Below, piece after piece: positions 24,724 to 36,000 of a DNA stretch of 64,000 bases. The translations under genes and the position numbers were made by a program. Numbering within the stretch: position 1 is the stretch's first letter; the number at the start of each line of letters is the position of its first letter. The notes beneath the pieces were generated by a model, which searched no databases, was not told the DNA's origin, and saw only the letters and a program-made list of their open reading frames with translations. This stretch comes from Sialis fuliginosa (lineage: Eukaryota > Arthropoda > Insecta > Megaloptera > Sialidae), in NCBI GenBank assembly GCA_961205875.1, contig OY540814.1:1612001-1676000 (forward strand), written 5' to 3'.

Positions 24724-25207
24724 TAGAGCTGGGCGCGTGAGTAATTTTTGCTCACGATCACGCACGCTCACGAGAGAATTTTTTTTAGTCACGCCCGCTC
24801 ACTCACGGTTACAAAAAAAGTATTCACGATCACGCACGCTCACGAATTCTATTTTTTTACTCACGCCGAATCACGCACGACGGGTCACGCTCGTGACCCG
24901 AATAATATGTTATAAATAAAATGTTTAATGAATTTTTTTCACTATATTTTTTAATATAAAAATTCGATTAACAGATTATCATATATGCATGAGATCAGAA
25001 ATTAAAGAAATATCAAAATATACATACATATACTCACGGACTCACGCACGACAAAAATGTACTCACGCCCGGTCACGCCCGATTGTTTTATTTTGACTCA
25101 CGATCACGCCCGCTCACGATACAATATTTGAAAATCGCTCACGTCACGTCGGGTCACGGCCGTGACCCGACGTGACCCGAAAAATTCACGGCCCGCGCCC
25201 AGCTCTA
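24724..25207. mobile_element. hAT-like MITE of CTCACG units, copy 1, perfect TSD
   Basis: 484 bp, ends TAGAGCTGGGCGCG and CGCGCCCAGCTCTA. GTAGAAGG lies on both sides (24,716-24,723 and 25,208-25,215). Inside, the hexamers CTCACG, ATCACG and CGCACG recur in loose tandem near both ends. Open frames seen here are by-products of that repeat. Confidence 0.85.
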
Positions 25208-25215
25208 GTAGAAGG

Positions 25216-25408
25216 TATGTTCCGAAAAAGTGTTGAGGTTTGGAAAGTTATTAAATTGATTTTAAATAAATTTAAAATAGGTAACTCCTACAAAAATTTT
25301 CAAAAATTGTTAAATCTTAACCACACCCCCCTCCCAATAAAATAAATTATTATATAAAATATATTTTACTAGCTGTTCTTCGTTCGCGTTATACATATAT
25401 GTATATAA
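25216..25408. other. Short spacer
   Basis: Nothing recognised. Confidence 0.3.
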
Positions 25409-26175
25409 CTAGCTGGACCCGCTCGGCTTCGCTCGCGTGAACTACGGAATTATTGTTTAGGATTTAAAACAAAATATAGTTGAATTAAGTACAAACACGA
25501 TTAGTTAATTATTGTTGTAATAAAAACCAAACAACACTTAAATTACCTAACAAAAACGAATCAGAACAAAAAATTAAAATAGTTTTTGTTCTATTTAAAT
25601 TTAAAAGTTAATTATTGAAATCAAAATAAACAATTGCCGATCAAAAGAATACCGGCCTGTATCATTCCCTCTGCCCTGCATCTACTCGGCACGCTCCCTC
25701 CTTACCGCACGCCGCGACACGGGTCACCATCGCGTATTTATATTTCACGATATTTTCTCAACTATACGACCAAATTGGATGCTGTAAAGGGCAAATTGTA
25801 TCTACATTAAGTACTTATGACGATGAAATCATTTATTTCGATAAGGTCATAAGTCCACGTAAACAAAATTCAAATATTTTAAATTTTCTTTGAAACATAA
25901 AAGCTGTCATTGTGGCTTAAATATAAAAGTTAGACTTTATTGTAGATCTTTTGATTCTACACAATTCTTTAATACATTATTTTGTTCAATATTGGACGGT
26001 TTAGGCAGCGCATTGCAAAATAGCACGCTGGCGACGGCAAATTTTTTTCCGACTTGATTTACTATTATCATTACTGCTTAGTTGTTATGTTACCTAACGT
26101 AACAAAATATAGCCTATAACCTGACCAGAGAACGTACCTATGAATTAAAAAAGGATAAGTGGTTCTCGGGTTACT
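25409..26175 (+). repeat. Repeat G, copy 1
   Basis: Begins CTAGCTGGACCCGCTCGGCT followed by TTCGCTCGCGTG. Matches 41,569-42,560 over most of its length (for example AATTGGATGCTGTAAAGGGC and TTATGTTACCTAACGTAACA). Its 3' tail is cut by the next inverted repeat. The head and tail style resembles short retroposons of insects, but no coding part helps to classify it. Confidence 0.6.
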
Positions 26176-26402
26176 GCAAAACCCAAATAACTCCACTATT
26201 ATTAGTTAAGTACATTACTACAATTAAAAATTTTACCTACGTCTACTGTAAAAACATGATAAATATCTTACAGATATAAAAGGTCAGTACGCATGTGCAA
26301 AAATAAGATAAGTCCCACTTTGACCAAAATTTAACCAATTAGAACCAGATATCTTAGAAACTATAAAATGTGACTTATCTGGTTTTTGCAGTAGTAACCC
26401 GA
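26168..26402. repeat. Inverted repeat in the tail of repeat G
   Basis: Ends GGGTTACTGCAAAACCC and GGTTTTTGCAGTAGTAACCC are inverted copies. The text after it (GACGATATATAGATTTTG) looks like the displaced tail of repeat G. Confidence 0.5.
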
Positions 26403-26644
26403 CGATATATAGATTTTGGTATAGTGAAAACTGGTTTGATTATTTCAGTTTTTGACATGGAATAAAACACAATGATATATACGATGTATACAAATTTAAA
26501 ATGATATGTTTCCATAAAACGTACAATTTTTGTCTATAGAAATGCAGAAAATAATTTTCCAAGAGCAATTTTTTTTCCAGCACTATAATATAAATTATGT
26601 CTTTTTGTAAACATTGAGAAAGAAAAATGTGTCTGAAATAGAAC

Positions 26645-26650
26645 TTTATT
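26645..26650 (-). promoter_or_regulatory. Poly(A) signal after the small ORF
   Basis: AATAAA on the minus strand, 12 bases after the stop codon of the small ORF. The 3' UTR would be very short. Confidence 0.35.
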
Positions 26651-26662
26651 AACAGCGATCTC

Positions 26663-26911
26663 TCATTTCTTTTGATGGCGTTTTTTCGCAAGTTTCAAGT
26701 CGAGTGCCTCCAACAGAAATGTTAATAGAGCAGAGTTCATAGTTTTTACAACATACAGTGTAAAATCTAACTGAGCGAAAAATAAATATTTTAGAAGCTC
26801 ACCAATGTTTTTGTTGGATTGCAATAGTGCGATCTGTAGGGATATATTGTTTATACGCGACGTGCCGGATGTTGTTTGTTCTACTTCCGTCCCAGTGGTA
26901 ACTGTGCTCAT
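26663..26911 (-). CDS. Small ORF of unknown function with adjacent poly(A) signal
   Basis: An 82-codon frame. What is seen: a polar, Thr/Ser-rich first 20 residues (MSTVTTGTEVEQTTSG), a long hydrophobic middle (about residues 28-72, for example FFAQLDFTLYVVKT) and a basic tail (KLAKKRHQKK). The ATG is preceded directly by CTGCAG, which would also serve as a splice acceptor, so an upstream exon is possible. An AATAAA signal begins 12 bases after the stop. The stretch has more CpG and a less biased codon use than its surroundings. I do not recognise the family. It could be a small lineage-specific protein, the last exon of a longer gene, or a chance frame. Confidence 0.3.
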   Translation of the reverse strand: MSTVTTGTEVEQTTSGTSRINNISLQIALLQSNKNIGELLKYLFFAQLDFTLYVVKTMNSALLTFLLEALDLKLAKKRHQKK

Positions 26912-28858
26912 CTGCAGATGGCATTACGGTTGTTTGCATGAATAATTATATACGACACCGGCGAAACGGAAAAAAATAAATTATGAGAATATACAATATA
27001 CAAATAAAACGTTACATTGTTACTACAGATGTACATATTCTTTCCTTTTGTTTGCTTCTTGCATTCAGATATAATATTTCTGTGCGATAACATCAGGTTT
27101 CAGTTTTACCTATTCAAAAATATCAGTTTTTTGCCAACTCTGGTACAATTTCTTAATAGATAAAAATACTTTTTAAGAAAAAAAACAAAACCGACTTTAA
27201 GGTATTTTTTGGAAAAATTAAAAGATTCAAGAGTAAGCTTCAATTTTGTAAAAAAAAAAAACTAAAAAAAGGTTATTAGAAGCTCCATTCAAAATCTTAA
27301 AATGATTGACCATCTGTGAACGAAGATATCGTCAAAATGAAATCAAAAATTTAACATTGCGAGTATAGGGATTACGATATTTTAAGCGGATTTTCAATGA
27401 AAAAGTAAATAATTTTATGCGAAGGAAGATCAAGAAATTTATGAAATTTTGAGAAAAACTCAATTAATATAATTGGAGTTAATATAAAAAATCTCAAGTA
27501 TTTTCACCGCCCCGTTTTTAAGTTATAAGTAAAATAAAAACTTATTTTCTGATAAAAAATATCACGGTACTAGGCTATGACAACGCCGCAAAGTATTGAC
27601 AATTGCCGCGGTATTTAAAACTCGTTCTTTTAATTTCAAGGAATAATAAAAATAATAAAAACTATTTCTTAATTATAAACTTATAATAAATAACAAATTC
27701 AGCTGCAAGTAACAGTACAAGTTATCACATCAAAACATTAAATAATATGTAGCTGTCATCGAGAATACAAAAGTCGCGCATGCTCAATAGAAAATATATG
27801 CTCAACGTTGCCAAATTTTATTTTAATTTATACCACGGTTATCTTGATTTTATACTACACTTTTTTTCCTTTTCTAACATATAGCGTACCTTGTTTCTCC
27901 CCGAGAAATACCTTAAAAGAAAGCATAAAAATTCTGAAAAGTATATAGGGGAAAAGCTTGTACCTTGGGACGGTTTTACCTTGCGACAATTACTCTAGAA
28001 ATCCAACCACTGCAGCTGTAACTCCCAGAATTACATGTTATATTGGCAACCCTATCCCTTGTTTGCTCACCAAGTTATTTCAGTTTCAGTCATTGTTCGA
28101 AGCTTTAAGTGTCATATTATAGTTTTTGTACCTTGAAAGTAAAATTTTGCTGCAACTTCCAGATCGTATACAAACAATCTAAGCATTATTACTGACATTA
28201 TCTGATGTACTACTTGTCGCAGCATTATTTAAGCAAGCGATATATGCAAGAAGTTGTTGAATCGTAATTCTTTTTAGACATTAGAAAATTTATTTTGTGA
28301 AAAATGTGCTTGGTTACACCTTAGGACATTTTTTTGGTTGTACCTTGGGACGTGTTCTGTGGTATAGGATGAAACCCTGGGAAGTGTATGATTGCTACCG
28401 ACACATCAGAGAAGTAGAAAATTGAAGTGGAAAAGAGTAACAAAAAAGGCAGTAAAAAAGGTAAATTATGCCCAAAGAAAGAAGTTGTTAAAAAAATAGT
28501 CATCAAAAGAGACATCTTTTTCTGAACCTTATTAATAATAATTATGTTTAATATATTTTCAAAATGTAGAAAATTTAAAAAAAATAGACCTACCAATATT
28601 GGAATTTTTTTTATCATACAGTATAAAAAGACATTTTCTGTTCTTCAAATTATTTTCTAAAATCAAAAAGATAAGTAATTTTATTTTTTGTTATTTGAAA
28701 GGCACTGGAATATACTTGTCAAGTTTTAATTCGACAATAAATTGAATAACCTATTACTACGTTAAAATAGAAGTTCTTACGAGGAGCTTGAAGAAATTAA
28801 AAAAAAAAATTTATAGCAATTCTATTGTCAATCTAGATATTTTAAAAGTAGGTCAGTG
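26912..28858. other. Long non-coding stretch
   Basis: No gene recognised. A repeat-like phrase (GTACCTTGGGACG) appears in variants near 27,961, 28,322 and 28,339. The 98-codon minus frame at 28,321-28,617 is hydrophobic and low-complexity and not convincing. Confidence 0.4.
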
Positions 28859-28866
28859 GTTCTTAT

Positions 28867-29484
28867 CAGAGCCGGCCTTAGCAAGTCTGGCACCCTGGGC
28901 GAGATTTATTTTTCCGCCCTCTCGCCCCTTAAAAAATGTTAAAAAATCATCGAAAATGTCAATTAAAATTGATAAATTAATTAACTATTCTTGTTAATTT
29001 ATCATTAACAAGAATAGTTAATATCTCAGCTTGGCGTGATCCTACAGACCCCAACTTTTTTTTTAAATATAGCTTACATCATTAACTTTAAGACTATCAA
29101 ATACCCTAAGACCGTCGAGACCTCCTTCCCCTATTATCAACAAATGAAATTGATAAATAAAGTTAATTAGTTTATATCTCAGCTAATACCTTATTTAAGG
29201 TTTTGTGGGTTTCTGAATAAGGATTTGTTAGTTAGCAGCTATCAAATAATCGATTTTTCTTAATTTTTTTTTTTAAATTAACATTGTTAATATTTAGCTA
29301 TATTTTTTGCTTAATCGGGTTTAACAGATCGACAAAAAATTTAAAGATTAAAAAAAAGTTTACTCAAAAATTACAGCCTGTACACTGATTTTAACCAAAA
29401 AAGTCACTTATGCCCAATTGTATGCCGCCCCACCTGGCGTGGCGCCTCGGGTGGTCGCCCCCCCCCCCCTTAAAGCCGGCGCTG
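28867..29484. mobile_element. hAT-like MITE with perfect 8-bp TSD, downstream of DNMT3
   Basis: 618 bp, ends CAGAGCCGGCCTTAG and TTAAAGCCGGCGCTG (12 of 15 positions inverted-identical). GTTCTTAT lies on both sides (28,859-28,866 and 29,485-29,492). A G+C-rich right end carries a run of ten or more C. It lies about 40 bases beyond the likely poly(A) signal of DNMT3. Confidence 0.85.
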
Positions 29485-29533
29485 GTTCTTATTGTGGTAA
29501 ATAATATTCAACTCATATAAAAGAATGAAAATG

Positions 29534-29543
29534 TTTATTTATT
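29534..29543 (-). promoter_or_regulatory. Likely poly(A) signal of DNMT3
   Basis: Two overlapping AATAAA hexamers on the minus strand (plus-strand TTTATTTATT). They are the first ones after the DNMT3 stop codon at 29,831 and would give a 3' UTR of about 300 bases. Confidence 0.5.
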
Positions 29544-29830
29544 TTTAATCAAAGTATAAAATAAATAAATAAATATGTTATGTAATAATTAATATTAAAT
29601 TTAAACAAAACATGTCAAATATATTAATTTAAATAGATATTCATTTAACAGACAAATAATTAGAATTTTTTAAACAACAAAATAATTATATAAATGGTAA
29701 ATTTAAATGCAAAAACAAGTCATAATTTTAAAATAGAAACATCAAATATTTAAGAACTTTTAAACAAAAAAAAATATATAGCAACAAATAATTAAGATTA
29801 AATAATATTTATATGAAAAAAAAAATAAAA

Positions 29831-30060
29831 TTAATCTGTGTCCTCCGAATTTTTTGTTAAATAAAAATCTTTAAGTGGTTTCAAGATATAACTAATAACT
29901 GGTACACTCCAGGCACGACCTAGCAATTGCTGTCGACGTCCTGCAGACAGATTTCCAACATCGGTGTAATGTGGTGGGAAACCAAATACTGTTTCTAGTT
30001 CAGTTGTCCAAAGAGTATCTCCCTCGCCATCCATTTCTACAGGAAATAGCATTGATTTAC
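29831..30060 (-). CDS. DNMT3: DNMT3 coding exon 13 (C-terminus, stop)
   Basis: Residues 535-610 and the TAA stop. [16 protein letters not shown] and GRAWSVPVI (motifs IX-X). It ends in an acidic tail TKNSEDTD beyond the usual DNMT3 end. The position of human R882 is an alanine here (residue 574). Confidence 0.95.
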
Positions 30061-33000
30061 CTATAATTTAACAAGTAATTAATTAGAAATCGAACTCCAC
30101 AAAAATATCTTTTTCATAATAAATAGGTTTTTACTTCCATGTTCCAAAGGAAATGGAAGTATCTATTGTAATATTGTCGAAACAACGTGTTCGAGATAAG
30201 AGCAGATTCTGATTGTACTACTTTCAAAACGTAAAGAAAAGTTAATTTCTGGAAGGCGACTGTACGTACTACTACTGTAAAAATGCACCGATTTGAATTA
30301 TTTTTGGGGAAAGTGAGTATAATTTTGCTGCTAATTGGATAAGAGTTTTTGGAAATATTTGCCCCCCCCCCACCTCAAAAATAAAATAAATTAAAGCAAA
30401 TTAATGGGTGGTGGGTTATATGAATTACCTTCTCCCTACTCCCCCCTCCAAAAAACTTCAAATTAATACAAAAAAAATTGTTGGGAAGTTTATGATTCAC
30501 ATCCCCCCCCCCCTTACTCTTCAAAAAAGCAAAAAAAAGAAAAAGAAAATGTACCTATACTATACAGGGTGGGGCATTTAAAGTGTTACAAATGATTATC
30601 TCAGAACCATCGCATATTTGAAAAAAATATTTCAACCAAAAAATGTTTGGTTGTAAGGTAGTAATCGAATAGTAATATTTATTTGCTATTTTAACGTGGC
30701 CTTCAAGGATATTTGAAGGTCAACATCATTTTTTTAAATAGGAACCTATAGTTTTTATTTAGTAATCTCATTCTACGTAAAAAAACACGAATCTTTCATT
30801 GAAAACTTTTTTTTGAACAACCCAAGCTTTCCAAGGTATCTAACAAAATAATTCGAGATTTTGAACTTTCAAGAATTTTTTACTCAGAAACCACAAACTT
30901 TAGAAAAAAAGTACAGGATACACAAAATATTTATGTTGGTCTAATAAAGCGTGGAGAATTATTTAAAAAAAATTAAAAACTTTTTCTATTTATTTTATTT
31001 TAGCAAAAACAAAAAAAAGTACGAAATGTTAAAAAAAATCTAAAATAATTCTCCAAGTTTCATTAGACCAAAATGAACATTTTTTGTATCTTGTACTTTT
31101 TTTCTAAAGTTTATGGTTTCTGAGTAAAAAATTCTTGAAAATTCAAAATCTCGAATTTTTTTGTAAGATACCTTGGAAAGCTTGGGTTGTTCAAAAAAAA
31201 GTTTTCAATGAAAGATTCATATTTTTTCACGTAAAATAAGATTACTAAATAAAAACTGTAGGTTCCTATTTAAAAAAATGATGTTGACCTTCAAATATCC
31301 TTGAAGGGCACGTTAAAATAGCAAATAAATATTACTATTCGATTACCCCATTACAACCAAACATTTTTTGGTTGAAATATTTTTTTCAAATATGCGATGG
31401 TTCTGAGATAATCAACTGTAACACTTTAAATGCCCCACCCTGTATAATAAAATTTTAATTAAAAATATTTAAAATATAAAAAAATATTATGGAACATAGA
31501 AGTCATGTATGGTTCTCCATACCGATATTTTATCTTTCTAAGAAATTATTTTTATGTTATATTATTACACAGGCCCACAAAATAAAAAAAGTGGTCTGAA
31601 CTTTACATGTGAATAGACAACCCTTATGAATTTTGAGCCGCTGAATCCGAATCCGACCTCAAAATTTCCCCTAGACCCCACAATTTTCCCCTAGTCTAGG
31701 GAAAAAATGTATAATTGACAAGGAAACATCCCCAGATGCCACTCTCGGATTTTAATGAAACTTTGTAAAAATGTTAATCAGGTAAAAATTAAGGACACCT
31801 ATTTTTTTATACGTGCCCGTTTTTAAGTTTAGAGGGTAAAATCGACCCTTGAAAATGAGGGTAAAATTTTAAATTTGTAAATAGCTCGTAAACCGCTTAA
31901 AATAGTCACTTGTGTGTAATACAAAATATGTTTGGTATTACAAGTGCTATAAAATAGCATAAATGTGGTACCTCCTATAATTTTTATTTGGGGGGTATAA
32001 TGAACACCTCTCAACTTTTTTCAAAATTTATTATTTTTTCTTTCATAAATCAATAGAGTGTAGTATTCTGAATACAATAATATAAAATTTCAAAATAACG
32101 AAACTTCAAACTTCGGAAATATCGGCACTTTTATAGTCCGCCATATAGGTAGGTATATGAGTTTAAGTAGAGACAACAAAAATGATGTCGGCCTGTGTAA
32201 TACTTTGAAATGCTAATATCCATAAACCCCGTAATGCTGTTAAGCTTCCAATTGTTACCTCGTAAAGAGAGTATACTTTTAATTATGTAGTATACAAACA
32301 AATAAAATTAATTATTTTTTTTTTTAAAGTATGCTACGACTATGTATAATCAATAATATTAGTATTAATTTTGATGGTATGGAAAATAACAATTTTTACT
32401 TTATTATACCTTGTATATGAAATATACACTAGTATAAGATAGTGAAGCCAAATTTTTTCGAAATCAAGATTTTGATGGAATTATCCATTTTGACATTCCC
32501 TTAATCCATTCTGACTATTTTCACAATGATGTCTGTGTGTCCGTCTGTCTGTAAGCACTGTAACTCAAATATGTCAAATCGTAGAAAAATGAAATTTATA
32601 TTTATGATTAATTTTTGTCTGGGAAGAAAACGTAATATTTTTGAAAACCGGATATGGATGTTTATCTACGTAAATTTTTGAATTTTTCGAATTACTCTGA
32701 AATAGTGCGAAATAGAGAAAAATGGTCAAGTTAAAAATTATAGGTAATATCAATATCTATAATTTATGCTCTATTCATTTTTTCGAAAAAAAAAATTATT
32801 ATAATTCAAATGGTTCATAACAGAGAAGAAATATCTGCCACGAGTGTCATGGGACTTTCTTATACGTATTACAGAGATTGAACAGTGTGCATGTTTGCCA
32901 TATATACCATGGGACTTTCTTATACGTAATACTGAGAGTGAACAGTGTGGGTGAATCTTAATAGTCCAAGAGCCCGTGAGTGCCAGACCTTCGGATTTTT

Positions 33001-36000
33001 ATAAAAGCTGAAAGTTCTTCTATGTGTGTCCCTAGTACAGGTAAGAATGATCCCCACTCATGAAGCTGAGGCAGTGGTGGCTTTGGCAGGTAACAGGTAA
33101 CAAAGGTGTGTAAAATTCCATCTCAAATTCATCATGAAATAAAACTGAATTTTTTTATATTTGATTCATAATAATATCAAAACTCGCGTTGCTCATTGCC
33201 AGACAGTTAGTATGGTTACAACCCTCTGCCGGACACCCCTAAACTATTATAATTTATAATTATACTTACGTTATATTATAAAACCTAAATTTTATATATA
33301 ATTTTTTGGGAGCCTATTAAACTATGTTTACATAGTAGCCGGACAGTTTCGAAGGTTCTATCATCTTGCCAGACGCATTCAAAGTGAGCAGTAATAGGGA
33401 GAGCAAGGAGCGTATACAGTAACTAGTGCGAGTGAAACAGAGCGCTTGGTCTATTGTGGCCCTTCACTGTGCATCCACTGTTATTAATTTCAAATTGTGC
33501 AGTTTATTTTTTTCATAATCCAGAAATTTCATTAAATAAATTTTTACAGTTTGAATAACAAATATTTAAAATAATACTCAGTTAAACTTTTCTAATACAA
33601 TGTCAATCATGTCGAAAATCTAATAATTTAATTGATATTATTTTTCATTTTTAAGAAGTTTATTATTTTCAATGCTATTAAAATTATAAAGCCAATGAAT
33701 CAAAGTAAATCAAATTTTATTGTTTATTAAACCAAAGGACACATTTTTTTTAGATAAGAAATTTACAGAGAAATTCATTTATTTTAATTAAATCTAAATA
33801 TTTTCATCATTTTCATCGTTATCGTCAATATATCCATATTTTATAAACTGCACAGAAAAATAATACGTTTATTATGAGCATAACCGTTCACCAAATGATT
33901 ACAATAAACAGCAGCTGATGCGCAGTGAAGGGCCGCAATCATTGACATGGCTGGACTGATGATAAGTCAGACATGATGGCTGAAATTGAATATTTCCTAA
34001 CAACCGAAACTGACTATACGCATGCGTCAACGGATGTTCGAAATTAAAATTTATAAAATTAATTTGTTAAATATATAAATAAATATATACAAGTTCGATT
34101 GTATATCAACTGCAATACACTTATTTAACACGCGAATACCTGTAATTTATTTTAATTATCAAATAATAACTAAATAAACAACCATAGATGCATACTAACT
34201 GTCAAATCTGATTAACAATTGAATAAAGAAACTATAGAAGCACGTCACATACCTCTATATTATATCAAAATTGAGTTCAGTGTTGCGTCTCGCGCATGCG
34301 CAAATGGAAACGATACTGTTAGAAAAAGTATGAAATTTAGCCATCCGGTTTAATAGTAATTCCATAGGTATCCACTATCCAGTTAAATAATACCAGATCA
34401 GTGGCCGCAATTAGGGTTTGCAATCCCGCAATGCGGGATCCCGCATTCCCGCGGGATCCCGCACGTTTTGGAGATTTGCGGATCCCGCACTGAAAGTGCG
34501 GGATCCGCGCGGAATTTTTGAACATTGAATTTGTAGGTCGCGTGCGTTTTGAATACTTTTAAAGCGTAAATATGAATAAAAAAAGGTAACAATTTTGAAA
34601 AAAAAAATTAAGGTTGAGATGACTGAATATGAAACTAGTGAAGTAAATTATATCTCTTGTTCACAATTAGTTAAGTGGTTACACTGATTGTGAGTACGAC
34701 TCAGGCGACGAAAGAAGCTCAAACAGCCCCCAGATTACAAAAAAAAACATAAAAAATACAAAATACAAAAATTTAGAAGAAGAATAGCAGATTAAATAAA
34801 AGTTAACCACAAAAATTTAATACACAAAATTCGATCTGCACGATATTTTTTTATCCCTAAAATACAACCGTAAATAATGATATTTAGTGGTTTATTTATT
34901 TTTATTTTTATTTTTTCGGTCCCGCTAGCCTATGTTTTAGCTTTGGATCAAAAGTTAATTGTCCCAAAATTTCAGACTCATAGATCAAACCTGTGGACGG
35001 CGCAAACCGAGTCATTTTCCCATTTGATTAACATGGGAAAAATTACTTTTTTACTTATGCGTGAATATCTCGTTGAAAAATTTATTTATTTTAATTTCTT
35101 ACAGCAGCATATCATAGAGAATTAAATTTCTTACAAAAAAGATAGTGCTCAAATCATAGATCGAATATTTTTAAAGATATGTTCGTTTAAACATTATCAT
35201 AAAAAGTAAAATCCAATTTTTATGATAATTTTTAAACAAACATTTCTTAAAATTTATTGGATTTATGAATTGAGCACTTAATTCTCTACAAAATATTCCC
35301 TTGAGAAATTTTCAAAAAAAAAAAATGTTTTCAACGAGATATTCACGTGTAAGTAAAAAAGTAATTTTTCCCATGTTAATCAAATGGGAAAAAGACTCGG
35401 TTTGCGCCATTCACAGGGTTGACCTATGAGTTTGAAATTTTGGGACAATTAACTTTTTTTTTGTTAACTAAATAATAGTAACTTTAAGTATGAATAACAA
35501 AATTTTTGGAAAAACTGCGGGATCCCGCGGGATTTGAGGATTTCCCGCAAAATTCCCGCGGGAAAAAAAAGTCTGCGGGATTGCAAACCCTAGCCGCAAT
35601 AGACCAAGCGCTCTGTTTCACTCGCACTAGTTACTGTATACGCTCCTTGCTCTCCCGATTACTGCTCACTTTGAATGCGTCTGGCAAGATGATAGAACCT
35701 TCGAAACTGTCCGGCTACTATGTAAACATAGTTTAATAGGCTCCCAAAAAATTATATATAAAATTTAGGTTTTATAATATAACGTAAGTATAATTATAAA
35801 TTATAATAGTTTAGGGGTGTCCGGCAGAGGGTTGTAACCATACTAACTGTCTGGCAATGAGTAACGCGAGTTTTGATATTATTATGAATCAAATATAAAA
35901 AAATTCAGTTTTATTTCATGATGAATTTGAGATGGAATTTTACACACCTTTGTTACCTGTTACCTGCCAAAGCCACCGCTGCCTCAGCTTCATGAGTGGG

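Noticed and set aside
24713-24919. Arg/Ser/Thr-rich frame (and the similar one at 57,739-57,927)
   Set aside because: The translation only reflects the CTCACG-type tandem units of a MITE. The same 'protein' appears in both copies because the repeat does.
28321-28617. 98-codon hydrophobic frame on the minus strand
   Set aside because: Low-complexity Leu/Phe/Ile composition as expected of AT-rich DNA; no homology recognised and no splice or poly(A) context.
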